The notes: a model not told the origin generated them from the sequence alone. 64,000 nucleotides of DNA from Bythopirellula goksoeyrii (GCF_008065115.1 NZ_CP042913.1:5343257-5407256), one strand, 5' to 3'; shown: positions 1 to 9,112, counted from the stretch's first letter. Numbers and translations: made by a program.

Positions 1-60
1 CGTGGTCAAGAGCATCCCGCACAGGTTGTTCCCCTACCCTTCTATGAGCGAGGGAAGTAG
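1..60 (+). CDS. gcvT: Aminomethyltransferase (glycine cleavage T protein), 3' end only
   Basis: Reading from base 1 gives a 19-residue tail, RGQEHPAQVVPLPFYERGK, followed by TAG. It closely resembles the usual GcvT C-terminus (a basic stretch then VVPLPFY-[KR]). T protein transfers the methylene group from the H-protein aminomethyl arm to tetrahydrofolate and releases ammonia. The position immediately before gcvH fits a gcvT-gcvH-gcvPA-gcvPB operon. Only the tail is visible, so the call rests on this motif plus the neighbours. Confidence 0.75.
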   Translation, partial: RGQEHPAQVVPLPFYERGK

Positions 61-170
61 GTGAAGATTGAGAGTTGAGAGTAAAAAAAAGATGACGGCG
101 GCACGCACTTCAGTGCGTCTGCGAACCAACTACAACATCAGTATTTATTAGCGTCTGGGGAGACAGTATT

Positions 171-566
171 GTGAAGCAAGAAGAATTGCACTACGCGAAG
201 ACCCACGAATGGGTTGCCGTTGCCGAAGAAGGGGGCGCTCAAATCGCCACGGTCGGAATCTCAGCGTTTGCCGTCGAAGCACTCACCGACTTGGTGTTCA
301 TCGAACTGCCTGCCGTCGGCAAACAGGTAGAAGCCGAACAACCCTTTTGTGAGGTGGAATCCGTCAAGGCCGTTAGCGATATCTATGCCCCCGTCGATGG
401 CGAAGTGGTCGCAGTGAACACAGCCCTGCCCGATGCGCTAGAAACGCTAAGCAGCGATCCCTATGGCGCAGGTTGGATCGCCAAGATCAAAATTACTAAC
501 GATGCAGGCTTGGCTAACCTACTCGACTACGCCGCGTATCAGAAACAATGCGAAGAGGAGAATTAA
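171..566 (+). CDS. gcvH: Glycine cleavage system H protein
   Basis: The 131-residue product is the lipoylated shuttle of the glycine cleavage complex. It carries the aminomethyl group from the P protein to the T protein and is reoxidised by the L protein. The length is normal for the family. The lipoyl-attachment motif ESVKAVSD is present, with the modified lysine at residue 66, and the N-terminal YAKTHEW motif is typical. The start is GTG, preceded at a suitable distance by GGGGAGA. It sits between the gcvT tail and gcvPA, and a lipoyltransferase-like gene ends the operon. Confidence 0.97.
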   Translation: MKQEELHYAKTHEWVAVAEEGGAQIATVGISAFAVEALTDLVFIELPAVGKQVEAEQPFCEVESVKAVSDIYAPVDGEVVAVNTALPDALETLSSDPYGAGWIAKIKITNDAGLANLLDYAAYQKQCEEEN

Positions 567-578
567 GTGAACAATGTT

Positions 579-622
579 CAATGACCAATGCTCAATGGGA
601 ATTCCTTGGTCATTGGTCATTG
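579..622 (+). repeat. 12-bp perfect inverted repeat between gcvH and gcvPA
   Basis: CAATGACCAATG at 579-590 and its exact complement CATTGGTCATTG at 611-622 enclose a 20-base loop. The hairpin lies in the short gap between the gcvH stop and the ATG of gcvPA at 645. It is not followed by a T-run, so a simple terminator is unlikely. It looks like a dispersed palindromic unit or an mRNA processing element. Confidence 0.8.
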
Positions 623-644
623 CAAATTGGTTCTTCCCCCAATT

Positions 645-2018
645 ATGCCCTACCACTACAACACTCCTGAAGACAAGCAGGCCATGCTCGCGGCAATTGG
701 TGCCGAGTCCGTGGACGTACTGTTTGATGCGATTCCCTCCGAGCTAAAGCTCGACCGCCCTCTGGATCTGCCTCCTGCTTTGTCGGAGATGGAACTTGAT
801 CAGCACATGCGTGAATTGGCTTCGCACAACACACCGGCTGGCGAAGCGGTCTGCTTCCTTGGTGCGGGGAGCTACGACCATTTTATCCCTGCAGTGGTTG
901 ACACGATCGGCTCACGAAGCGAGTTCTACACTTCCTACACCCCCTATCAGGCCGAAGCGAGCCAGGGCAACTTGCAGGTGATGTTCGAATATCAATCGCT
1001 CATTTCCGAATTGACTGGTCTCGACGTCTCCAATGCCAGCCTCTACGACGGTGCGAGCGCCGCGGCTGAAGCAGTGCTGATGGCCATCAGCGCGACCGGT
1101 CGGCATGGCAAAGTTATCGTGCCTGAGTCTCTGCACCCCGAATACCGCGCCACCATTGCAACCTACTTAGAAAATCTCGAAACCGACCTGGTCACGATTC
1201 CCACTCCAGGAGGCGTCGTCGATCCGGAAACTCTGGCCGAGGCCATCGATGAAGCCACCGCTGCAGTCGTCCTCCAACAACCCAACTTCTTTGGCTGTGT
1301 CGAAGATCCGGATGCCGTGAGCAAGATTGCCAAGGGTGCGGGGGCACTCCTAATCGCTGCTTTCGATCCGTTGAGTCTCGGCGTCCTCAAACGTCCGGGG
1401 GACTATGGCGCAAACATCGCCGTTGCAGAGGGCCACACGCTTGGCTCGCCGATGGCATACGGCGGTCCTTACTTGGGGATCATGGCCTGTGAAAAAAGCC
1501 TGGTTCGTCGCATGCCGGGTCGCATTGCCGGACAAACGGTCGACCGCCGCGGCAACACTTGCTATGTACTCACCATGCAGACACGCGAGCAGCACATCCG
1601 CCGCGAGAAAGCCACGAGCAACGTTTGCACGAATCAGGGGCTGTTCGCTCTGCGGGCAACTGTCTATCTTGCCCAGCTAGGACCGCAAGGCCTGCGCGAA
1701 ACAGCAAGCCTCTGCTTGCAGAAGTCCCGCTATGCTGCAGAGCAACTTTGTCTGCTCGAACGATTTTCTTTGGCGTTTGACGAACCGACTTTCAAAGAAT
1801 TCGTTATTCGCGATACGGAGAATCGTGTGGAAGAGTTATTGAATTTTGGACTCGACAAGGGATACTTGGCTGGCCTGCCGCTGGGAAGATGGTACCCAGA
1901 ACTTGCGGACTGCTTCCTCGTCGCGGTAACAGAGAAACGAACGAAGGCGGAAATCGATGGATTAGTTACAACGCTCGCAAATGCATCTACGCTCACTTCG
2001 ATACCAGCCACCGCATAG
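645..2018 (+). CDS. gcvPA: Glycine dehydrogenase (decarboxylating) subunit 1
   Basis: This is the alpha half of the two-subunit glycine decarboxylase (P protein). With GcvPB it decarboxylates glycine and loads the aminomethyl group on lipoylated GcvH. The chosen start, MPYHYNTPEDKQAML, matches the family N-terminus. The frame is open upstream to 588, but those 19 codons come from the palindrome and were left out. Conserved family segments include ELDQHMRELA near the N-terminus and TREQHIRREKATSNVCTNQ near residues 320-340. The length of 457 residues is normal. gcvPB follows 10 bases after the stop, so the two are probably co-translated. Confidence 0.96.
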   Translation: MPYHYNTPEDKQAMLAAIGAESVDVLFDAIPSELKLDRPLDLPPALSEMELDQHMRELASHNTPAGEAVCFLGAGSYDHFIPAVVDTIGSRSEFYTSYTPYQAEASQGNLQVMFEYQSLISELTGLDVSNASLYDGASAAAEAVLMAISATGRHGKVIVPESLHPEYRATIATYLENLETDLVTIPTPGGVVDPETLAEAIDEATAAVVLQQPNFFGCVEDPDAVSKIAKGAGALLIAAFDPLSLGVLKRPGDYGANIAVAEGHTLGSPMAYGGPYLGIMACEKSLVRRMPGRIAGQTVDRRGNTCYVLTMQTREQHIRREKATSNVCTNQGLFALRATVYLAQLGPQGLRETASLCLQKSRYAAEQLCLLERFSLAFDEPTFKEFVIRDTENRVEELLNFGLDKGYLAGLPLGRWYPELADCFLVAVTEKRTKAEIDGLVTTLANASTLTSIPATA

Positions 2019-2028
2019 AAAAAGACAC

Positions 2029-3576
2029 ATGCGAAATAACCGCGATACTCAACTCTTGTGCGAACTCTCCAAACCAGGTCGCCGGGCCGCGAGACTGCCT
2101 GCCTGTGATGTGCCGGAGCGCGAGATCGCTGATTTGCTGCCCGCTGAATCAATTGCACCGAAGCCCCCTGCCCTGCCGGAGGTTACCGAGCCGCAAATCG
2201 TGCGGCATTTTGTGAACCTCTCGACGATGAATATGTCGGTCGATACGCATTTCTATCCGCTGGGAAGTTGCACGATGAAGTACAATCCCAAGCGAAATGA
2301 ACGAGCGGCGGCGATGCCGGGGTTTGCCGACTTGCATCCCTGCCAACCGGAGCAGTCCATCCAAGGAATGCTCGCCTTGCTCTATGAGATGCAAGAATAC
2401 TTCAAAGAGATTTCGGGGCTCGATGCTTGTAGTTTACAACCTGCGGCCGGTGCCCATGGTGAATTGACTGCCCTCTTGGTGGCTGCAGCTTATTTTCGAG
2501 ACAACGGCGAAAAACGCACCAAAGTGCTCGTCCCCGACAATGCCCATGGGACCAACCCCGCAAGCGCCGCGATGGCGGGATACAAATCGATCACAGTAAA
2601 AACCACCTCGGACGGTTTCGTCGATATGGCCGATCTGGCTGCTAAGCTAGACGATGAAGTAGCCGTCATGATGATCACCAACCCCAGTACACTTGGGCTG
2701 TTCGAGCCCCACATGCGCGAGATCGCCGATCAGGTCCACGCACGCGGAGGCCTGATCTATCTCGACGGTGCCAACATGAACGCCATCCTGGGAATCACGC
2801 GCCCAGGAGATTGGGGTGCCGACATGCAGCACTACAACCCCCACAAAACATTCAGTGGCCCCCACGGTGGCGGCGGCCCCGGCGCCGGCCCGATCTGCGT
2901 CACTGACAAGCTTGCGCCGTACTTGCCGACGCCGATAGTCAGGAAAGGTGGGAGTGGAGGGTCGAGTGTTGAGAACCGGAAGGGAACCGGTAAACTCAAT
3001 CCTTCACTCAACGCTCAACACTCAACACTCAACTCGCACTACTCTCTCGATTTCGACATGCCAAAAACTATTGGTCGCGTACGCTCCTTCTTTGGCAATG
3101 TCGGAGTCTTGGTGCGGGCCTACGCCTATATTCGCACACATGGTCCGGATGGCTTGCGCGCAGTTTCTGAGAATGCGGTCCTCAACGCCAATTATTTACT
3201 CAGTCGTGTAAAACACATCTTGCCGGTTCCCCAGGGGAATCGCTGCATGCACGAATTTGTCGCTTCTGCCAACACGCTGAAAAAAGAAAAAGGGATCACG
3301 GCGATGGACATCGCCAAACGACTCTTGGACTACGGCTTCCATGCTCCGACAGTGTACTTTCCGTTAACTGTTCCCGAGGCGATGATGTGCGAACCAACTG
3401 AGTCAGAAAGCAAAGAATCCCTCGATGCTTTCGCCGAGGTACTGTTCCGGATCACGGAGGAAGATGCTGATTTGCTGCATGACGCACCGCACACCACTTC
3501 TGTGAGTCGACCCGATGAGGTCCGTGCAGCCCGCCAACCGGTGCTGACCTGGGCGGCACTGGTTGAGGCCAACTGA
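2029..3576 (+). CDS. gcvPB: Glycine dehydrogenase (decarboxylating) subunit 2, with an in-frame repeat insertion
   Basis: This is the PLP-binding beta half of the P protein, 515 residues. The motif HYNPHKTFSGPHGGGGPG carries the PLP lysine at residue 273. The start MRNNRDTQLL was chosen because it fits the family N-terminus; the frame extends upstream into gcvPA. Between the conserved APYLPTPIV segment and YSLDFDMPKTIGRVR there are about 30 extra codons (roughly residues 307-337), rich in S, N, G and H. They come from a palindromic DNA repeat, and the frame is kept. The insert sits between conserved blocks, plausibly on a surface loop, so the enzyme may still work; that is inference. Confidence 0.94.
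   Translation: MRNNRDTQLLCELSKPGRRAARLPACDVPEREIADLLPAESIAPKPPALPEVTEPQIVRHFVNLSTMNMSVDTHFYPLGSCTMKYNPKRNERAAAMPGFADLHPCQPEQSIQGMLALLYEMQEYFKEISGLDACSLQPAAGAHGELTALLVAAAYFRDNGEKRTKVLVPDNAHGTNPASAAMAGYKSITVKTTSDGFVDMADLAAKLDDEVAVMMITNPSTLGLFEPHMREIADQVHARGGLIYLDGANMNAILGITRPGDWGADMQHYNPHKTFSGPHGGGGPGAGPICVTDKLAPYLPTPIVRKGGSGGSSVENRKGTGKLNPSLNAQHSTLNSHYSLDFDMPKTIGRVRSFFGNVGVLVRAYAYIRTHGPDGLRAVSENAVLNANYLLSRVKHILPVPQGNRCMHEFVASANTLKKEKGITAMDIAKRLLDYGFHAPTVYFPLTVPEAMMCEPTESESKESLDAFAEVLFRITEEDADLLHDAPHTTSVSRPDEVRAARQPVLTWAALVEAN
2950..3040 (+). repeat. Palindromic repeat inserted in frame inside gcvPB
   Basis: The left arm contains GAGTGTTGAG (2964-2973). The right arm contains tandem copies of CTCAACACT (about 3013-3033), the reverse complement. 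The centre holds a second small inverted pair, ACCGG/CCGGT. A related GAGAGTTGAGAGT lies upstream of gcvH near base 70, which suggests a dispersed family. Translated, it adds about 30 low-complexity residues to GcvPB. Confidence 0.75.
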
Positions 3577-3584
3577 GTCATCTT

Positions 3585-4373
3585 GTGAGTGATGCACATC
3601 CTGGTCAGTTGATCTTGGACCCCCCCGGCGACGGTGCCTGGAACATGGCCGTGGATGAGGCGCTACTGCACCTCGCCGCTGAGGAGGGAATTGCCACTTT
3701 ACGATTCTACCAGTGGCAAGAACCAACGCTCTCGCTGGGTTACTTTCAACAGTTCTCCGACCGCCACCAGCATCCTGCAAGTCTCTCAGCAACCGTGGTG
3801 CGCAGGCAAAGTGGCGGGGGAGCAATTCTGCATGACCAGGAATTGACCTACAGCATTTCACTTCCTGCGACGCATCCCTTCGCCAAGAACGCTCAATCTC
3901 TGTACGACTCCGTTCATACGATATTGGTATCCATTTTGAAGAGGCATCTATCAAACGCGAGTCAAATTCGCCTATGGGAGAAGGCAATAACTCTCGGCGA
4001 GGACGAGCCCTTTCTTTGTTTCCAACGCCGCGCATTGGGAGATATCGTTCTCGACACTTCACTAGCGACTTCCCAACAGGTGGCAACGCACAAAATCGTC
4101 GGCTCTGCGCAGCGCCGCAACCGGGGAGCTGTCCTGCAGCATGGCAGCATCTTGCTCGATAATTCGCCGCACAGTCCCGAGCTTCCTGGCGTCAACGATC
4201 TCTGCGGATCCACTCTCTCGGCAATCGGGCTTACGGAAGAATTGCGGGATATATTGCCTCCAGCCTTGGCTCTAAGTTGTTTGCACGTCGAAATTAACCG
4301 AAAAGTACACACCTTGGCGGAGCGATGGTATAATGAGAAATACGGAAGGGCACAGTGGACGACAAGACGTTAA
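3585..4373 (+). CDS. Lipoate-protein ligase / octanoyltransferase family protein (LipM-like)
   Basis: The 262-residue protein belongs to the BPL/LplA/LipB fold. It would attach octanoyl or lipoyl groups to lysine of acceptor proteins such as GcvH. Visible motifs are the RRQSGGGAILH loop (about residues 73-83), the lysine of THKIVGSAQRR (Lys170) and LQHGSIL. A cysteine at residue 145 (FLCFQ) lies where LipM-type octanoyltransferases carry their acyl-accepting cysteine, so LipM-like activity is more likely than an ATP-dependent ligase, but this was not proved. The GTG start lies 8 bases after gcvPB, so it is the last gene of the glycine cleavage operon. That context supports a role in GcvH lipoylation. 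Confidence 0.85.
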   Translation: MSDAHPGQLILDPPGDGAWNMAVDEALLHLAAEEGIATLRFYQWQEPTLSLGYFQQFSDRHQHPASLSATVVRRQSGGGAILHDQELTYSISLPATHPFAKNAQSLYDSVHTILVSILKRHLSNASQIRLWEKAITLGEDEPFLCFQRRALGDIVLDTSLATSQQVATHKIVGSAQRRNRGAVLQHGSILLDNSPHSPELPGVNDLCGSTLSAIGLTEELRDILPPALALSCLHVEINRKVHTLAERWYNEKYGRAQWTTRR

Positions 4374-4782
4374 GCGCGCGTTGCCCACTATGCCGATGAT
4401 GTTTTTGTCGACTCTTGGTAAGAAGCATACTTCTTTTCCAATGAGAAGCTTAAGTAGCCTCACCCCTCTTGCGAGGGGTTATCCAAGAGTTGGCATGGAT
4501 TAAAATTCCCTGAGTCATCAGATCATTATTCATAGAATATTTCATATTGGTCTCATGACTTGCTCGTGATATCCTGCGTTTATTAAGGGGTCCTGGGGGG
4601 GAGTTACCTTATTCGCGCGTTTTGCTGCTTTGGTATGCGAAATGCGGAGGATCAAGGTGTCTTCGTTCCAGCCCTCGATGGTTTGCTCTGAGGTAGAGAT
4701 TGCCACGGCTTTCTCTTCACTTGAGCGACAGACTTTTTACTTCGGGCTTTGCCACTTTAGGTGGCCACGGACAGGTGGGGCA
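4374..4782. other. Non-coding gap with one small hairpin
   Basis: No convincing gene is seen. A hairpin ACCCCTC-TTGC-GAGGGGT at about 4462-4480 lies some 90 bases after the lipoyltransferase stop. It lacks a T-run, so it is at best a weak terminator. The remainder probably holds the promoter of the FHA gene. The frame of that gene is open from 4630, but the extra residues have no domain character. Confidence 0.5.
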
Positions 4783-5502
4783 ATGGACGTTATTCTCAAA
4801 GTTATGAAAGGCGCTAAGGCCGGCGCTAAGATTGCCGTCAAGAAGGATGAATTCTTGATCGGTCGTAGCCCCGAGTGCAATCTCTGCTCGGGGAGCACTT
4901 CGATTAGCCGCAAACACTGCGCGATCCGGCGCAGTGGTACCAAAGTTACAATCAAAGACATGGGCAGCCGCAATGGGACGCTAGTCAACGGTACAAAAAT
5001 CACTGAAGAAGTAGAACTGTCCTCCGGTGATACACTTAACATTGGCAATCTTGAATTCTTGGTAACGCTTACCTCTGGCATTAACAACGAAAAGAAACCT
5101 CAAGTAAAATCTGTTGCAGAAGCGGCCCAACGAACTGCTACCAAGGCAAGTGGAAGTGATATCGGGGACGACGATATTTCGAAGTGGCTGTTAGAGTCCT
5201 CCGATGCCAATGATGGAGTCCTCAGCGAAGAGGCAACCGAAACTCAAACAATTCGACTCGACGACACGAAGGCGAGCGAATTGCGAGATGCTATCAAAGA
5301 GATGCGTGCGGAATCTGGTGATGTGATTGATCCTGCTCCAGAGCCAGAAGACCCCGCCTCAGAATCATCCAAAGGTGACGACAAAGGCTCAAAAAAGAAA
5401 CAAAAACCCGGCAAGCTTCCCCCAATCGATAAGAAAGCTGGTTCCAAGAATAGCGTTGAGGCGGCGGCCGATGCCCTCCGCTCCTGGAGCCGTCGTCGCT
5501 AA
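4783..5502 (+). CDS. FHA domain-containing protein
   Basis: The 239-residue protein has one forkhead-associated domain at about residues 15-95, a module that binds phosphothreonine peptides. Diagnostic residues are visible: the LIGRSPEC strand-loop, the SISRKH segment and the MGSRNGTLVNG turn. After the domain the chain becomes acidic and Lys/Ser/Pro-rich, probably disordered. The ATG at 4783 was chosen over the upstream in-frame ATG at 4630 because the domain begins directly after it and GGTGGGG precedes it. No membrane segment is seen. It may read the output of Ser/Thr kinases of the type found at 27.2 and 60.3 kb, but no direct link is visible. Confidence 0.9.
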   Translation: MDVILKVMKGAKAGAKIAVKKDEFLIGRSPECNLCSGSTSISRKHCAIRRSGTKVTIKDMGSRNGTLVNGTKITEEVELSSGDTLNIGNLEFLVTLTSGINNEKKPQVKSVAEAAQRTATKASGSDIGDDDISKWLLESSDANDGVLSEEATETQTIRLDDTKASELRDAIKEMRAESGDVIDPAPEPEDPASESSKGDDKGSKKKQKPGKLPPIDKKAGSKNSVEAAADALRSWSRRR

Positions 5503-5630
5503 GTGGTTTCGTCTTTCCATCCTAGCCTTTGGCGGAACCCAATGGTTGAAATCCAAGAACCGTGGGCTTCCGCCGACGGATATTTAAAAGATACCGTGCC
5601 TTCCAAAATCCCTTCAATTTTCCACCTGCT

Positions 5631-5882
5631 ATGAAATCTCGCCTCCCCCAAGCTCCTAAGTCAAAAGCTTCGCTCCTTGGCCTGGCCTTCGATGCCGAAG
5701 ATGATCAGAAGCGAATCACCCGTGGACCCAACTTCTTTCTGGCAGGGGGTTCACAAGACACGCATGGCCGGATGCAAGAAACGGCCATCAAGATTAACGA
5801 GCATTTGACTCGCCAAGGAAAAGAAATGGCGGACATTTCGGTCCACGAATTGCGCGATATTGTCAGCGAGATCCACAAATAG
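5631..5882 (+). CDS. Conserved small planctomycete protein, function unknown
   Basis: An 83-residue product starting MKSRLPQAPKSK. It is hydrophilic with no signal peptide. The second half (MQETAIKINEHLTRQGKEM then ISVHELRDIVSEIH) looks helical. I associate such short proteins with Pirellulales genomes, but I know no function. The frame is open from 5562; ATG at 5631 gives the sensible N-terminus. It is followed by a converging gene. Confidence 0.65.
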   Translation: MKSRLPQAPKSKASLLGLAFDAEDDQKRITRGPNFFLAGGSQDTHGRMQETAIKINEHLTRQGKEMADISVHELRDIVSEIHK

Positions 5883-5940
5883 AAATTGCGGCTCGCTCGC
5901 CACCAGCGCAGACTGGTGACGAGCGAATCCACGTTTTGAA

Positions 5941-6423
5941 TCAGACTGTCTCCATCTCGAATTCTTCTTCAGCAGCAGCTTCATCGGCGGAGACTTCAGC
6001 ATCTTCCTCAGTCTCAGGACGCACTACGGCCAACTCGGCTGGAGAAAGCTTCACATAGCCCAGGCTTCGAATTACTTCGAGTACTTCGCTGCAAGTCGGA
6101 AACATCCGGCCATTCTTGCGCTTGTATTCGTCTAAGGCACTCATGAAGGTGACTTCTTCATCTGAGTAGTCTCGCTCGCATGTGGTCGGGTCGATCTGGC
6201 GACGTCGTTGTACTTTGGTCCGACGCTCCAGCTGTGGTGCCGTGCTAGCATCTTCGCAGTTATCTGCCTTGCGACGATCGATCGTTACTTCCTGATCACC
6301 GGCTTCTCTCTCGGCATCGATTGCCTTGGGTGACTTGGACTTAGCAGTGCGGCTCTTGGGGGAGGTCTTCGCTTGCTTGGAACTCGATGACTTCTTCGAG
6401 GTTTGGCTTGTTTTTGTCGGCAT
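5941..6423 (-). CDS. Conserved planctomycete protein with basic N-terminal tail, function unknown
   Basis: The 160-residue product has a disordered Lys/Ser/Thr-rich N-terminus (about residues 1-40), a basic middle, then a compact block near residues 80-125 ([21 protein letters not shown] and [16 protein letters not shown]), and an acidic tail ending EEEFEMETV. The compact block is the part I recognise from other planctomycete proteins. The histone-tail-like N-terminus could bind nucleic acid, which is inference only. A Shine-Dalgarno-like GGAG lies about 10 bases before the ATG. Confidence 0.7.
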   Translation of the reverse strand: MPTKTSQTSKKSSSSKQAKTSPKSRTAKSKSPKAIDAEREAGDQEVTIDRRKADNCEDASTAPQLERRTKVQRRRQIDPTTCERDYSDEEVTFMSALDEYKRKNGRMFPTCSEVLEVIRSLGYVKLSPAELAVVRPETEEDAEVSADEAAAEEEFEMETV

Positions 6424-6762
6424 GGGGGAGGTGCTCCTTGTTAGGTAGCCCTGTGGCAGGGCAGGTCACTAAGGGGAAGGGGACGCTAGCAATCATCGGA
6501 ATGCCGACTGGGCAAAATAGAACAACCACGGAAAATAACCGATTTCCGTAAAGATGACGCTTAGTACGGATATTCCGGCTTGGGGAAACCTTCCGGCCAT
6601 GACAGCACCATGTGGGAATCTTTCCGTCACAACTGTCAGGATTTGTCTTTTGGGTTGCGTAGACCTGCAGAGACTGCTATTTTTCCGCCCCGTTGAAAGA
6701 GTCTCCTGACCAGACAGTCCATCTCATGCTCGAGAGGAACGCGCGACAGTGCGGCACCTATC
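6424..6762. other. Divergent intergenic region
   Basis: This gap separates the minus-strand gene starting at 6423 from the plus-strand TPR lipoprotein gene at 6763, so it should contain both promoters. No clear operator, RNA or repeat was recognised. Several CCGGAA/TTCCGG half-sites occur at 6540-6600. Confidence 0.4.
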
Positions 6763-7488
6763 ATGCACCAAACACTCCCTACCTGCTGCTTGCTCATCGT
6801 TCCGCTCACGCTGTTGGCCGGCTGTAACAACATGAATTCGCAAGCGCTCAATTCCGAGGGAGTGCGCCTCTACCAGAATGGCAACTACCAACAAGCCGCC
6901 AGCCAGTTTCAGCGAGCGATCGCTACCAATCCGCAGTCGGCCAGTGGGTACTACAACCTCGCATCAGCGCTGCATAAGACAGGGAAACTCCAGAACAATC
7001 CTCAAGACTTAAAACAAGCTGAGCAATTGTACAATCAATGCCTCGACTACGATCCGAACTATACGGAGTGTTATCGTGGGCTAGCCGTGCTGCTCGCGGA
7101 AACGGGTCGGCAAGACGCGTCTTATCGACTCCTGGAAGGCTGGGCGGAGCGGAATCCGCACCTGGCTGACCCTCGCATTGAACTGGCTCGCATGTACGAA
7201 GAAAACAACAACCTACCGCAAGCATCAGCGAAGCTGGAAGAAGCAATCACCGTCGATCCCTACAATAGCCGGGCACTCACTGCCTTGGGGCGCTTACGTG
7301 AATCCTCGGGAGACACTCAACAGGCTTTGGCAAACTACCAACGCTCATTGTCTCTCAACCATTATCAACCTGCCATCGAAGCCCGTGTCGCTTCGTTGCA
7401 AGCTACTCAGGCTGGGGGAGCACCGGTCGTAACGCCTCCCAATGGCACACGTACCGTACAGCAGCCACCGCCGAACACACGGTACTAG
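6763..7488 (+). CDS. TPR-repeat lipoprotein
   Basis: The 241-residue product has a lipoprotein signal (about residues 1-20) ending in the lipobox LLAGC, so the mature protein should be lipid-anchored. It is followed by about five tetratricopeptide repeats (residues 30-210), for example EGVRLYQNGNYQQAASQFQR and AIATNPQSASGYYNLASALH. TPR arrays are protein-docking scaffolds. The C-terminal 25 residues are Pro/Thr-rich. It converges on nadB, whose stop is only a few bases away. Partner and process cannot be named. Confidence 0.88.
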   Translation: MHQTLPTCCLLIVPLTLLAGCNNMNSQALNSEGVRLYQNGNYQQAASQFQRAIATNPQSASGYYNLASALHKTGKLQNNPQDLKQAEQLYNQCLDYDPNYTECYRGLAVLLAETGRQDASYRLLEGWAERNPHLADPRIELARMYEENNNLPQASAKLEEAITVDPYNSRALTALGRLRESSGDTQQALANYQRSLSLNHYQPAIEARVASLQATQAGGAPVVTPPNGTRTVQQPPPNTRY

Positions 7489-7495
7489 CCGATTA

Positions 7496-9112
7496 CTAAG
7501 TGCGAACGGGCCGCGTTACACTTAAATGCCGCTGCCAAGTCTCGCCCCCATTCTCGGGGAAATCGCTCCGCAGATGTACCCCTCGGGATTCTTCACGTTC
7601 GAGTGCCAACTGAATCATAACCCGAGAGACCAAGAGCATGTTCTGTAGTTCCCAACCTGTCGGGTCGGAGAACTGACGGCTTAAAGCATACTGGCACCAG
7701 CCGTCGATGGTCTTCCCGGCGTTTTGCAGATCTCCTCCATCGCGAAGGACTCCTGCGGATCGCCACATCAGGCTCTTAAGCGAGTTGCGGATATCAGCGA
7801 GGTCCAGTGGTTCGCCACTTGGCTCACTCTCGGGGTTGCCCAGCGGAATCGCTTGGAAGTTGTCGGGGACCTCCAGCGCGGCTGCAGAAGCAGACTCGCC
7901 GGCGTGGGCTCCGTAGACCAAACCTTCGAGTAAGCTATTCGAAGCCAAACGGTTGGCACCATGCAGGCCACTGCTAGTGACTTCCCCAGCAGCCCACAGT
8001 CCTGGCAAAGTAGTTGCCCCTTGCTGATCGACCGACAAGCCACCAATCATGTAGTGAGCTCCGGGCCGCACGGGAATACGGTCCTGAGTGACATCGATCC
8101 CAAATTCGGCGCAACTTCTGGTGATCCCTGGAAACCGACTCCGCACATGTGCAGAATCAAGTACTGTGAGATCGAGATAAGCACACGGATGGTGCGTCTT
8201 ATGCATGCGGTCCACGATGGCTTGACTTACCACATCGCGCGGGGCCAATTCTCCTCTCTCATCGTAGCTCGGCATAAACCGCTCGCCATTGGCATCGACC
8301 AGTATGGCGCCCTCGCCTCGCACTGCTTCAGTGATTAGCGTGCGACTGCTCCCTGCAATGTAGAGCACCGTGGGATGAAATTGCATAAACTCCATATCGC
8401 GGAGCTCCGCCCCGGCACGAAAGGCAATCGCATGGCCATCCCCTGTGGCTACGGGCGGGTTGGTCGTCTCACGATAGATTTGACCGACGCCTCCTGTGCA
8501 GAGAATCGTTTGTTTCGCCCACACAAAAGTGCGGCCATGGTTTTGATGCCACACCAATGCCCCGCGACACTGTCCCTCATGGGTCAACAAGTCGATCGTA
8601 AACGTGTCCTGCCACATCTGGGCACCAAGCTCTTCGCGGGCCCGCTGAATCATGGCCCGCATGATTTCTTTGCCTGTCGCATCCCCCAAGGCATGTACGA
8701 TGCGATGATGGCTGTGCCCTCCCTCACGGCCAAGCAAAAGCTCGCCATCCGATTCTTGATCGAACACGGTACCCCACTCGATTAACTGTCGAATGTGTGC
8801 AGGAGCCTCACGGATAACCATCTCCACAACCTCTCGATTACAGAGGTCGGCACCCGCAATCAGTGTATCGGTTATGTGGTCTTCAAACCGATCCTCCGGA
8901 GCGAGCACCCCAGCTATTCCACCCTGGGCATACGCCGAGTTGGATTCATTCCAACGATCCTTTGTTACCACCAACGCCGACAACCGAGGATCGATCGCCA
9001 TCGTCGCCCGCAGGCCAGCGATCCCCCCGCCAATGACGAGTACATCAACAAAGTGATGCGGAATCCGTTTGGGATCGAATGAGACGAGGTAACGGGGGAT
9101 GGACGAGTTCAT
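7496..9112 (-). CDS. nadB: L-aspartate oxidase
   Basis: FAD-dependent oxidation of L-aspartate to iminoaspartate, the first step of de novo NAD synthesis. The Rossmann motif VIGGGIAGLRA is near residue 30. Also visible are the SAYAQGGIAG loop, the HRIVHALGDATGKEI segment and the AAGEVTSSGLHGANRLASNSL substrate/FAD region. The length of 538 residues is normal. ATG at 9112 was chosen; the frame extends six codons to a TTG at 9130 without support. nadA and nadC are not adjacent. Confidence 0.96.
   Translation of the reverse strand: MNSSIPRYLVSFDPKRIPHHFVDVLVIGGGIAGLRATMAIDPRLSALVVTKDRWNESNSAYAQGGIAGVLAPEDRFEDHITDTLIAGADLCNREVVEMVIREAPAHIRQLIEWGTVFDQESDGELLLGREGGHSHHRIVHALGDATGKEIMRAMIQRAREELGAQMWQDTFTIDLLTHEGQCRGALVWHQNHGRTFVWAKQTILCTGGVGQIYRETTNPPVATGDGHAIAFRAGAELRDMEFMQFHPTVLYIAGSSRTLITEAVRGEGAILVDANGERFMPSYDERGELAPRDVVSQAIVDRMHKTHHPCAYLDLTVLDSAHVRSRFPGITRSCAEFGIDVTQDRIPVRPGAHYMIGGLSVDQQGATTLPGLWAAGEVTSSGLHGANRLASNSLLEGLVYGAHAGESASAAALEVPDNFQAIPLGNPESEPSGEPLDLADIRNSLKSLMWRSAGVLRDGGDLQNAGKTIDGWCQYALSRQFSDPTGWELQNMLLVSRVMIQLALEREESRGVHLRSDFPENGGETWQRHLSVTRPVRT

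Noticed and set aside
1730-4086. Open frames antisense to the glycine cleavage genes
   Set aside because: They overlap clear gcvPA, gcvPB and lipoyltransferase coding sequence and lack motifs.
4462-4480. Hairpin after the lipoyltransferase gene as a terminator
   Set aside because: A stem of 7 bp is present but no T-run follows, so it was left only as a note.
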